From the NCBI GenBank assembly GCA_944369635.1, contig CALVXL010000044.1, forward strand, positions 1 through 9,824: a stretch of DNA of 9,824 bases. Reading direction: 5' to 3'. Both the position numbers and the translations under genes were made by a program. Source of the stretch: an uncultured Clostridia bacterium (GTDB lineage Bacteria; Bacillota; Clostridia; Christensenellales; Borkfalkiaceae). This document shows, one piece after another, positions 1 to 5,805 of this stretch (positions within the stretch are counted from its first letter, which is position 1; every line of letters begins with the position of its first letter). A model generated the notes under the pieces. That model made no database searches and had not been told where the DNA came from. It saw nothing but the letters and a program-made list of their open reading frames with translations.

Positions 1-747
1 CCCGCATTTGTTCGCTTTTCTCTGACGGCGAGCGTTTCGCGTATCGAAACGCTCGCCGCGCTCAATGAAGAAGCGGGCAGGCAAAATACTTTCGTTACGG
101 CGCACATCAAGATCAATTCCGGCATGAACAGGCAGGGCGTAGCTTTCGATAAAGCGGAGGAACTCGCCGACGCGTTCGACCGTTTTCCCCGCGTGAAACT
201 GACGGGAATTTATTCGCATTTCTGCGCGCCGGAAGATAAAAACGCGTTAAATCTTCAACTTGATAAATTTTTGCTTGCATATAAATTGATTAGCGGTTAT
301 AATAGAAACATATGCGCGCACATTTCCGCAAGCGGCGGATATCTTCGCGGCGTACATCTGGATATGTGCCGTATCGGACTGCTCCTTTACGGGTATTATC
401 CGTTTGAAAGCGATTTTGCGCCCGTTGAACCCGTTATGAAAGTGATTGCGCCGACGGTTGCCGTGCGCGAAGCGGCGCGCGGGGAATATCTGCTGTACGG
501 TAGCGAAAAACTTTCCGAAAATCAAAAATTCAGCCTGCTCCGCTACGGGTATGCGGATGGACTTCCGAGGAAAAAAAGCGGCGATCTTCTGAAAAACCGC
601 TGTATGGATTTAAGCGCGGTCGAAGGCGAAAGGGAAAGCGTGAACGTGCTGGAAAATGCCGAAAAACTCGCCGAGGAAAACGGTACGATCGTATACGAGC
701 TTTTATGCGGCGCGGCAAACCGCGCCGAAAGGATATATCTTAAATGA
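1..747 (+). CDS. alr: Alanine racemase, 3' portion (N-terminus outside window)
   Basis: PLP-dependent enzyme interconverting L- and D-alanine in the cytoplasm, supplying D-Ala for peptidoglycan. The frame is open from base 1, so the start and the catalytic lysine region are missing; 248 residues are visible. HIKINSGMNRQG (visible residues 35-46) matches the family block holding the carboxylated lysine and the PLP-contacting arginine. CRIGLLLYG matches the block with the arginine that contacts the PLP ring nitrogen. GYADGLPR contains the second catalytic tyrosine, and RCMD follows. Only about 65 residues follow that tyrosine, against roughly 120 in Geobacillus Alr, so the C-terminal beta domain is compact. 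The ending (TIVYELL then RAERIY) still matches the family's TINYE...RVPRVY ending, so this looks like internal loss rather than a frameshift. The stop overlaps the next start by 4 bp. Family assignment is firm; activity of the compact form is inferred. Confidence 0.93.
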   Translation, partial: PAFVRFSLTASVSRIETLAALNEEAGRQNTFVTAHIKINSGMNRQGVAFDKAEELADAFDRFPRVKLTGIYSHFCAPEDKNALNLQLDKFLLAYKLISGYNRNICAHISASGGYLRGVHLDMCRIGLLLYGYYPFESDFAPVEPVMKVIAPTVAVREAARGEYLLYGSEKLSENQKFSLLRYGYADGLPRKKSGDLLKNRCMDLSAVEGERESVNVLENAEKLAEENGTIVYELLCGAANRAERIYLK

Positions 748-1289
748 AAAAAGCGCGGGCGCGCAGGAAATTTCTTGCGAAACGGGATAAAATAATCGGC
801 GCGGCGCGGGAGCGCGCGCAGGCGGCGATCGAGGAAAATCTCTTTTCCGTCGGCGGTTTTTTCGATGCGGAAGATTATTTTATCTATCTCAGTTTCGGCA
901 GCGAAGTCGCCACAAATAATATTATTTCCGCTTTGCTTTCGCGCGGAAAAAGGATATACGTCCCCAAGATTTGCGAAGGTAAAATGCTTGCCGTAAAAAT
1001 TTCCGGGGGCATGAAAATCAATTCGTTCGGTATCGCCGAACCCGTGGACACCGTCAAAGCGGAAAAAATCGACGTGTGCGTTACGCCGCTTGCGGCGGCG
1101 GACAAGCAGCTGCGCCGCGTGGGGTACGGGAAAGGATATTACGATAAATTTTTCGCCGTCAACGACTGCGTAAAGATCGGCGTTTGTTTTTCCGCGCAGG
1201 TTTCGCAAAAGGAAATCGAAACGGAAAGTACGGATGTGCCGCTCGACATACTCGTCACGGAAAAAGGGGTTCTGAAGAGAGAAAAGTGA
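744..1289 (+). CDS. 5-formyltetrahydrofolate cyclo-ligase (MTHFS family)
   Basis: ATP-dependent cytoplasmic enzyme converting 5-formyl-THF to 5,10-methenyl-THF, returning a storage folate to the one-carbon pool. The 181-aa product has the usual family length. A basic N-terminal helix (RARRKFLAKRDK) fits the ATP-binding segment. The hallmark glycine-rich motif RVGYGKGYYDKF lies at residues 125-136, and the C-terminal block DVPLDILVTEKG at 164-175 matches the family's 'D.PLD.iiTe' ending. The start ATG (744) overlaps the alr stop as ATGA; an AAAGGA about 10 bases upstream can serve as ribosome binding site. It is called fau, ygfA or yqgN in different species, so no symbol is assigned. Confidence 0.95.
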   Translation: MKKARARRKFLAKRDKIIGAARERAQAAIEENLFSVGGFFDAEDYFIYLSFGSEVATNNIISALLSRGKRIYVPKICEGKMLAVKISGGMKINSFGIAEPVDTVKAEKIDVCVTPLAAADKQLRRVGYGKGYYDKFFAVNDCVKIGVCFSAQVSQKEIETESTDVPLDILVTEKGVLKREK

Positions 1290-1978
1290 AAAAGTTCAAG
1301 TATTATATGAAGGAAACGTGGGTATTGTATGTCTATACGATTCTCACCATGATTACGGCGCTCGCCATTTCCGCCATCGACAGCAAGCTGTTATGGCTGC
1401 AGCTCATTTTGTTTGCGCTCAACATCGGGCTTTACGGTATGGTCGCGTATATGCTCGTTTTCAAAACGGGGGAAGAGTCGGCAAAGCTCCGCCATGCAAA
1501 CGACATCAAACGCCGCGTCATCATGGAAACGGGCGATTATTACGAATTCAACCGTCAGGGCGAATACGGTACGTATAAAGGCGCGATCATCGGTTTATAC
1601 GCGTCCGCGCCGCTCCTTATCATGCTGCTCGTGCAGGTGATTTTGGATATTGCGGGGTCGGACAGCGCGGTCGTTTCCGGCATTATCGGATTCACTTACG
1701 GCGCGTTTTTCCTGCCGATACGCTGTATCGACGTAAACGCCAGCGTGTACTGGATGCTGTATGCCGTCGTTATCATCGTCGTCATCACGCATATCGCCTA
1801 TAATATGGGCGCGCGCAAAGTGCACAAGCAGGAAGAAAAGATCAAGCGCACCAACGCGATGATCTATGGCAACAACAATACCGGCAAGAGCGTCATCGGG
1901 CAGAAACCCATCGAGGAAGTCGTCCGCGAAAACGCCAAGTACGCCAAGCGCGTGAAGAAGAAAGGCAAGAAAAAATGA
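1286..1978 (+). CDS. Unrecognised five-helix membrane protein
   Basis: I do not recognise this 230-aa protein. I chose GTG 1286 because it overlaps the upstream stop as GTGA, the same arrangement as the other operon junctions, and follows a GAAGAGAG purine run; the frame is open further upstream, but only by overlapping the cyclo-ligase gene. An ATG at 1307 is the alternative start. Likely membrane helices lie at about residues 12-31, 36-58, 99-123, 127-144 and 153-172. Between helices 2 and 3 is a charged segment of about 40 residues (KTGEESAKLRHANDIKRR and on). After helix 5 comes a cytoplasmic-type basic tail of about 58 residues ending in KRVKKKGKKK. No signal peptide, enzyme motif or metal site is evident. 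The lysine-rich tail could bind nucleic acid or acidic lipid, but that is speculation. Confidence 0.82.
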   Translation: MKKFKYYMKETWVLYVYTILTMITALAISAIDSKLLWLQLILFALNIGLYGMVAYMLVFKTGEESAKLRHANDIKRRVIMETGDYYEFNRQGEYGTYKGAIIGLYASAPLLIMLLVQVILDIAGSDSAVVSGIIGFTYGAFFLPIRCIDVNASVYWMLYAVVIIVVITHIAYNMGARKVHKQEEKIKRTNAMIYGNNNTGKSVIGQKPIEEVVRENAKYAKRVKKKGKKK

Positions 1979-2508
1979 GGGTGATCGGAGGCAAATACCG
2001 TTCGAGGAAACTCGACGCCTTTGCGGGCGAAAGCGTTCGTCCGACGGCGGACAGAACGCGGGAAAGCCTGTTTAATATTCTGCAAGGTAAAATCGTCGGC
2101 GCTCGGTTTTTGGATGCGTTCAGCGGCACGGGAGCGGTCGGCATAGAGGCGCTGTCCCGCGGGGCGGCGGAATGCGTTTTTCTGGATTCGGATAAGAAGA
2201 GCGCGGTTATCGCCGAAGGGAATTTCAAAAGACTCGGCATAAACGCAAAGGTTTTATTGACGCGCGCAGAAGATTATCTTCAAAAGTGCGGGCGGTTCGA
2301 TATCGTGTTCCTCGATCCGCCGTACCGTTCGGAATGCGGAAAAAATGCGCTGGAAATCATCGGGAAGCGCGATATACTGACGGAAAACGGCGTGACAATT
2401 TTCGAACATGCCGAGCCGTTTACGGGGGAGATCGAAGGGCTTTGCAAGATCGACGAAAGAAAGTACGGCAAGGCGTATCTCACCTTTTTCGGGAGGGAAA
2501 AAGCATGA
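1975..2508 (+). CDS. rsmD: 16S rRNA (guanine(966)-N2)-methyltransferase
   Basis: SAM-dependent methyltransferase that modifies G966 (E. coli numbering) in helix 31 of 16S rRNA, acting during 30S assembly. The 177-aa product has the family's length. The N-terminal signature MRVIGGKYRSRKL plus VRPTADRTRESLFNIL (residues 21-36) is typical of RsmD. The SAM-binding loop is LDAFSGTGAVGIEALSRGA (46-64), an acidic residue after the next strand (FLDSD, 69-73) suits the SAM ribose, and the catalytic N-methyltransferase motif is DPPY (114-117). The ATG overlaps the upstream stop as ATGA. coaD follows directly, the same order as in B. subtilis (ylbH-coaD). Confidence 0.96.
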   Translation: MRVIGGKYRSRKLDAFAGESVRPTADRTRESLFNILQGKIVGARFLDAFSGTGAVGIEALSRGAAECVFLDSDKKSAVIAEGNFKRLGINAKVLLTRAEDYLQKCGRFDIVFLDPPYRSECGKNALEIIGKRDILTENGVTIFEHAEPFTGEIEGLCKIDERKYGKAYLTFFGREKA

Positions 2509-2990
2509 AAGAATGTGTATTCGCGGGGACGTTCGATCCCTTTACCGTCGGACATAGCGACGTTGTGGAAAAATGCCTGAAAATGTTTGACAGGGTGCAT
2601 ATCGCGGTGCTCAACAATCACGATAAAAAACCGCTGTTCGACGGTGCGCAGCGGGTGAAATTCATCGAAAAGATCTATAAAAACGATCCGCGTGTGGTCG
2701 TGGAACATTCCGACGGCCTTCTCGTGGATTTCATGAAGGCGAAAAACATCGCCATCAACGTGCGGGGGATCAGAAACGCGGAAGATTTCAAATACGAAAC
2801 CAACATGTTTTATTATAACCAGGAAATGTATCCCGAACTCATCACGGTATATCTGCCGTCGTCGCTCAGCAAAACGCACATTTCCTCCACGTCTATCAGA
2901 ATGCTCATCAATGCGGGGGCGGACATTTCGCCTTATGTGCCGAAAGAAATTTACGAGGACGTCAAAGCCGCGTTAAAGAACATAAAATAA
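2505..2990 (+). CDS. coaD: Pantetheine-phosphate adenylyltransferase
   Basis: Catalyses the penultimate step of coenzyme A synthesis: 4'-phosphopantetheine + ATP to dephospho-CoA + PPi, as a cytoplasmic hexamer. The start is ATG 2505, which overlaps the rsmD stop as ATGA and has GGGAGG at 2491-2496. This gives 161 aa, the usual family length; the frame is open further upstream but that part overlaps rsmD and has no family similarity. The nucleotidyltransferase motif TVGH is at residues 14-17 within GTFDPFTVGH. K42 fits the phosphopantetheine-binding lysine, RGIRNAEDFKYE (87-98) matches the nucleotide-binding block, and ISSTSIR (126-132) is the C-terminal phosphate-binding motif. It is the last gene of the operon, and its final 29 bases overlap the convergent ylbJ-like gene. 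Confidence 0.97.
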   Translation: MKECVFAGTFDPFTVGHSDVVEKCLKMFDRVHIAVLNNHDKKPLFDGAQRVKFIEKIYKNDPRVVVEHSDGLLVDFMKAKNIAINVRGIRNAEDFKYETNMFYYNQEMYPELITVYLPSSLSKTHISSTSIRMLINAGADISPYVPKEIYEDVKAALKNIK

Positions 2991-3936
2991 ATAAAATCGC
3001 AAAGGTAATGACCGCGTGCAGGGTTTTGGAAAGAAAAAACCGCGCGGTCTTTATTTTGGCCTTTTTTAAGAAGACGCACGATTGCGTCATCACGGAAAAT
3101 CCGCCGAAGGAAAGCAGAAAGCCGATGACGGGCAGAAGGAGCGGAGAGGAAGATTGCGCCGCGGCAAAAATGCCCGTCGTGCATTCCACCAGCCCGAACG
3201 CAAAGCCGCGCGCGAGGTCGGCGTCGCCGAAGAGGAGGGTAAACAACCTTTCGGGCAGATAAAACGCCCCTATGTCGCTCAGCATTTCGATTGCCACAAA
3301 AAAAATGGTTACAATGCCGCCGAGCACCAGCACGGAAAGCACGCTTTCATATACCGCTTCGTAGATAAGGTTGTCTGTGGTATGCGTTTTTACGGGGACG
3401 GCTGTGTCGGCGTTTGCGCTTTTTTTCCCGCGCAGAATAACGGCGGTCAGCAAAACGGCGCCTACGTGGGCGGCTAAAAGGGCAAACCCCGCGGCGGCGT
3501 CTTTTAAGATCATGCCGCCGACCGTGCCCAGAATAAACAGGGGGGAAGACAGCGAACAAAAACCGCTCATCTTATACGCTTCCCTTTCGGAAATCAGGTT
3601 TTTGGCATATAGTTCCGCCGTGATCTTGCTGCCTCCGGGATAGCCCGAAACGGCGGCGATGAAAAAGGCGTAGCCGCTCATGCCTCCGCAACCGAATATT
3701 TTTTTCGTTACTTTCCCGCAGCGTGCGGCAAGGCGTGCCGCGCTTCCCAGCGAAGTTAAAAGCGCGGTGAATACGAAATAGGGAAAAACCGACGGCAAAA
3801 TATTGAACGCCCAAAGCTTTATTCCGTTCAGCGTGACGCGCGCGTATTTTTCGGAAAACACGGCAAACAAGATCATAAACAGCACCACGGGCAGGGTGAG
3901 TAAGGCGTTTTTATGTTCGGACAAGTATTTTTTCAC
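2962..3936 (-). CDS. ylbJ: YlbJ-like sporulation-associated integral membrane protein
   Basis: Polytopic membrane protein of the nucleoside-recognition (Gate) domain family; B. subtilis YlbJ is a mother-cell sporulation protein needed for heat-resistant spores. The first domain has LWAFNILPSVFPYFVFTALL (residues 41-60) and the characteristic SGYPGGSKITAELY (97-110), then GFCSLSSPLFILGTVG. The second domain repeats the theme with GLVECTTG (248-255) and SFGGFSVMTQ (276-285). At 324 aa it is shorter than the roughly 400-aa Bacillus protein. The start is GTG 3936; no ATG exists upstream before the in-frame stop at 3997-3999, and no clear ribosome binding site is visible, so the start is only moderately certain. 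The rsmD-coaD-ylbJ neighbourhood is conserved with Bacillus, but here the gene is inverted. I see no convincing sigma-E promoter. Presence hints at sporulation ancestry but does not prove spore formation. Confidence 0.88.
   Translation of the reverse strand: MKKYLSEHKNALLTLPVVLFMILFAVFSEKYARVTLNGIKLWAFNILPSVFPYFVFTALLTSLGSAARLAARCGKVTKKIFGCGGMSGYAFFIAAVSGYPGGSKITAELYAKNLISEREAYKMSGFCSLSSPLFILGTVGGMILKDAAAGFALLAAHVGAVLLTAVILRGKKSANADTAVPVKTHTTDNLIYEAVYESVLSVLVLGGIVTIFFVAIEMLSDIGAFYLPERLFTLLFGDADLARGFAFGLVECTTGIFAAAQSSSPLLLPVIGFLLSFGGFSVMTQSCVFLKKAKIKTARFFLSKTLHAVITFAILFILCSLTRL
3010..3067 (+). terminator. Intrinsic terminator of the alr-coaD operon, inside ylbJ
   Basis: GACCGCG (3010-3016) pairs with CGCGGTC (3043-3049), with an inner stem GGTTTT (3022-3027) and AAAACC (3036-3041). 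T-rich sequence follows (TTTATTTT, then CTTTTTT to 3067). It lies 20 bases past the coaD stop and inside the 3' coding region of the opposite-strand gene. Confidence 0.72.
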
Positions 3937-4118
3937 GGTAAAATATATTGCTTTTTCGGTTCGATTATGCCTGTCGGCGAAAAGCGGTGTTTTTTTTCAT
4001 CAGATATGTTTATAAATCGGGCGGGCGCGGAAAATACTTTATCGGATCGGGAAACCGTTAAATTTTTAAAAAATGCCGAAATTTTACAAAAAAATCGCAA
4101 AAATTTTTAAAAACAGTC

Positions 4119-4134
4119 TTGACAAAGCGGTCAA
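4119..4134. promoter_or_regulatory. Inverted-repeat operator over the -35 box
   Basis: TTGAC (4119-4123), six bases, then GTCAA (4130-4134) forms a perfect 5-bp-arm inverted repeat that includes the -35 hexamer. A dimeric repressor such as a TetR-family protein bound here would block polymerase; that is inference. No such regulator is encoded in the window. By symmetry the reverse strand carries TTGACC, which could be a weak -35 for the divergent ylbJ-like gene, but I see no good -10 for it. Confidence 0.55.
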
Positions 4135-4147
4135 TGCGTATTATAAT
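4119..4147 (+). promoter_or_regulatory. Consensus sigma-A promoter for the antiporter/MgtC operon
   Basis: TTGACA (4119-4124) and TATAAT (4142-4147) are separated by exactly 17 bp, a perfect vegetative promoter. Transcription should start near 4154, giving a leader of about 210 nt before the ATG at 4364. A match this good predicts strong expression unless a repressor acts. Confidence 0.88.
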
Positions 4148-4176
4148 TATCAGAACAATTAAAATTTTAATAAAAG

Positions 4177-4271
4177 TATGCGCCATGGCGGGAGAAAGGA
4201 AGAGCCGTGCGCATATAAGCAACTTGAAACGGCTTTGCCCGAAATTATCGGACAATGTCTTTTTATTTTTT
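4177..4271 (+). promoter_or_regulatory. Candidate structured 5' leader with competing hairpins
   Basis: TATGCGC (4177-4183) pairs with GCGCATA (4209-4215), extended after a one-base bulge by ATGGC (4185-4189) with GCCGT (4204-4208), closing on a purine-rich 14-base loop. AGCCGT (4203-4208) can instead pair with ACGGCT (4229-4234), so the two stems exclude each other. A weak stem CCGA/TCGG (4239-4242/4248-4251) then leads to a U-rich run at 4260-4271. The layout resembles a switch or attenuator, but I do not match it to any known riboswitch class. Confidence 0.35.
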
Positions 4272-4283
4272 CAAAAAAAGCCG

Positions 4284-4319
4284 CGTCGGTCGGCCGGGCG
4301 CAATTTTCCGTCGGTCGGC
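4284..4319. repeat. 11-bp direct repeat in the antiporter leader
   Basis: CGTCGGTCGGC occurs at 4284-4294 and again at 4309-4319, a 25-bp repeat period. It lies 45-80 bases before the antiporter start. Its function is unknown, and it may be coincidental in GC-rich sequence. Confidence 0.5.
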
Positions 4320-4363
4320 GAAATCCGTTTTCTCGAAAAATCGGTTGCGCGGCGGGGTGAATT

Positions 4364-5800
4364 ATGCTCAATTCTTTTTACGAAAAACTCGGCGGGGGAT
4401 CGTCGGTTTCCGTCATCATCATTTCCATAGCCATCATATTGATATGCGGTTTTCTGACCACGCGGCTCACAAAACTTTTAAAACTGCCCAACGTTACGGC
4501 GTATATCCTCACGGGGGTGGCGATCGGGCCTTACTGTCTCGATCTGATCCCCGCGGAAGTGCGTTCGGGCATGAGTTTTATTTCCGATATCGCGTTGGCG
4601 TTCATCGCGTTCGGCGTAGGGGAATATTTTCGCCTCTCCGTATTGAAAAAGAACGGCGGAAAACTTGCGATCATCACCCTTTTCGAAGCGCTTGCGGCGT
4701 CGCTTGCCGTATTTATCCTTCTTTTTTTCATTTTGCGGTTGGATTTGGCGTTTTCCATCGTGCTCGCCGCCCTCGCTTCGGCAACGGCTCCCGCTTCCAC
4801 GCTGATGACCATACGTCAGACGGGGGCGCGCGGCGATTTTGTGGATACGCTTTTGTCGGTGGTGGCGCTCGACGACGTGGTCAGCCTGCTGGCGTTCAGC
4901 GTGGCGATCTCCGTCGCATCGGCAAGTTTAGGACAATCGGTCACCTTTGCGGACGTGGGATTGCCTATCCTTTATAACCTTTTTATGATCGCGCTCGGCG
5001 TGGGCCTGGGGTATGTACTGAACTTTGTTTTAAAACGTCGTTCCACGGATAACCGCCTCATCGTATCGGTGGCAATGCTCTTTCTTCTCTGCGGCGTGGG
5101 CGCGGCGCTGGACGTTTCGCCTTTGCTCGGCTGTATGACCATGGGCATGGTGTATATCAACGTAACCGACGACGATAAACTGTTCAAACAACTCAATTAT
5201 TTCAGCCCGCCGATTTTGCTTTTGTTCTTCGTGCTTTCGGGGCTGAATTTCCGCATCGATATGCTTTTTGACACGAAAAGCTTTATCGGCGGCGTGCCGT
5301 TGCTGGTAGTGGGCGTTTTGTACTTTTTCGTCCGCATCGTCGGCAAATACGGCGGAGCTTATGCGGGCTGTCTGATCGCTAAAAAACCCAAACCAGTGCG
5401 CAATTATCTGGGGCTTGCGCTGATTCCGCAGGCGGGGGTTGCCATCGGCCTTGCCGCGCTTGCCGCGCGCACCATAGGCGGTACGGAAGGGGCGGTTTTG
5501 CAAACCGTTATCTTATCGTCCAGCATATTATACGAACTCATCGGACCTGCCTGCGCAAAGCTTTCTTTATATCTTTCCAAGTCCTACGGGCAGAACGCGC
5601 CGCAAGCAGAAGAAGCGCCGGAGCCGCCGAAAGACAAGGTGCTTTCCTTAAAAGAACAGCTTTTGAAGATCGAGCAGGAGATCCGCGACGAGGAGTACGC
5701 CCGTTCCGAAGAGGAAAAAGCCTTTAACGAGGCGGCGGAGGATGAATTTTCCTATACCGATTACGTAAAAAGATACGGTAAATATATCAACAGGAGGTAA
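4364..5800 (+). CDS. CPA2-family monovalent cation/proton antiporter
   Basis: Predicted inner-membrane Na+/H+ or K+/H+ exchanger of the CPA2 (Kef/NhaS-like) group, used for ion and pH homeostasis. The 478-aa product starts at ATG 4364 behind GGGGTGA. About 12 hydrophobic segments fill residues 15-400. TGVAIGPYCLDLI (50-62) matches the family's conserved GP-x-x-L stretch. SATAPAST (139-146) and ALDDV (168-172) match the discontinuous-helix and ion-binding aspartate region. R324 and K328 (RIVGKYGG) sit where later-helix basic residues are found. There is no TrkA-N/RCK domain. Instead a tail of about 70 residues (from 411), rich in Glu, Lys and Ala, is likely a cytoplasmic coiled coil. The next gene starts 5 bp after this stop and shares its ribosome binding site region. 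The ion transported cannot be read from sequence. Confidence 0.9.
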   Translation: MLNSFYEKLGGGSSVSVIIISIAIILICGFLTTRLTKLLKLPNVTAYILTGVAIGPYCLDLIPAEVRSGMSFISDIALAFIAFGVGEYFRLSVLKKNGGKLAIITLFEALAASLAVFILLFFILRLDLAFSIVLAALASATAPASTLMTIRQTGARGDFVDTLLSVVALDDVVSLLAFSVAISVASASLGQSVTFADVGLPILYNLFMIALGVGLGYVLNFVLKRRSTDNRLIVSVAMLFLLCGVGAALDVSPLLGCMTMGMVYINVTDDDKLFKQLNYFSPPILLLFFVLSGLNFRIDMLFDTKSFIGGVPLLVVGVLYFFVRIVGKYGGAYAGCLIAKKPKPVRNYLGLALIPQAGVAIGLAALAARTIGGTEGAVLQTVILSSSILYELIGPACAKLSLYLSKSYGQNAPQAEEAPEPPKDKVLSLKEQLLKIEQEIRDEEYARSEEEKAFNEAAEDEFSYTDYVKRYGKYINRR

Positions 5801-5805
5801 TTGTT

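Larger units (their letters stand above)
3937..4363. other. Gene-free region: divergent promoter area and structured leader
   Basis: This 427-bp gap separates the divergent ylbJ-like and antiporter genes. The half nearest ylbJ (to about 4118) is AT-rich with A/T homopolymer runs and no gene I can support. The other half carries a consensus promoter with an inverted repeat (4119-4147), then about 210 bases of leader before the antiporter ATG. The leader has alternative hairpins (4177-4234), a U-rich stretch (4260-4271) and an 11-bp direct repeat. Short frames here (for example from ATG 4178 and ATG 4185) lack ribosome binding sites and recognisable protein sequence. Confidence 0.6.

Noticed and set aside
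543..1208. 221-codon open frame antisense to the folate cyclo-ligase gene
   Set aside because: Basic, low-complexity composition and no motifs; the + strand gene has diagnostic motifs through the same bases.
3082..3477. 131-codon + frame within the ylbJ-like gene
   Set aside because: Antisense shadow with charged, repetitive composition; ylbJ motifs are clear on the - strand.
3967..4000. ATG followed by an A8 run upstream of the ylbJ-like gene, possibly a frameshifted N-terminus
   Set aside because: The frame ends after 11 codons, and the encoded residues do not resemble a YlbJ N-terminus; the GTG start gives a normal first helix.
4178..4360. Leader peptide of about 60 aa (ATG 4178), or another frame from ATG 4185
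   Set aside because: Neither has a ribosome binding site, the peptides look random, and the stretch is better explained as a structured leader.
4255..4977. 240-codon + frame overlapping the antiporter start
   Set aside because: The Arg/His/Gly-rich product is a frame-shifted reading of the antiporter gene; no ribosome binding site or family similarity.
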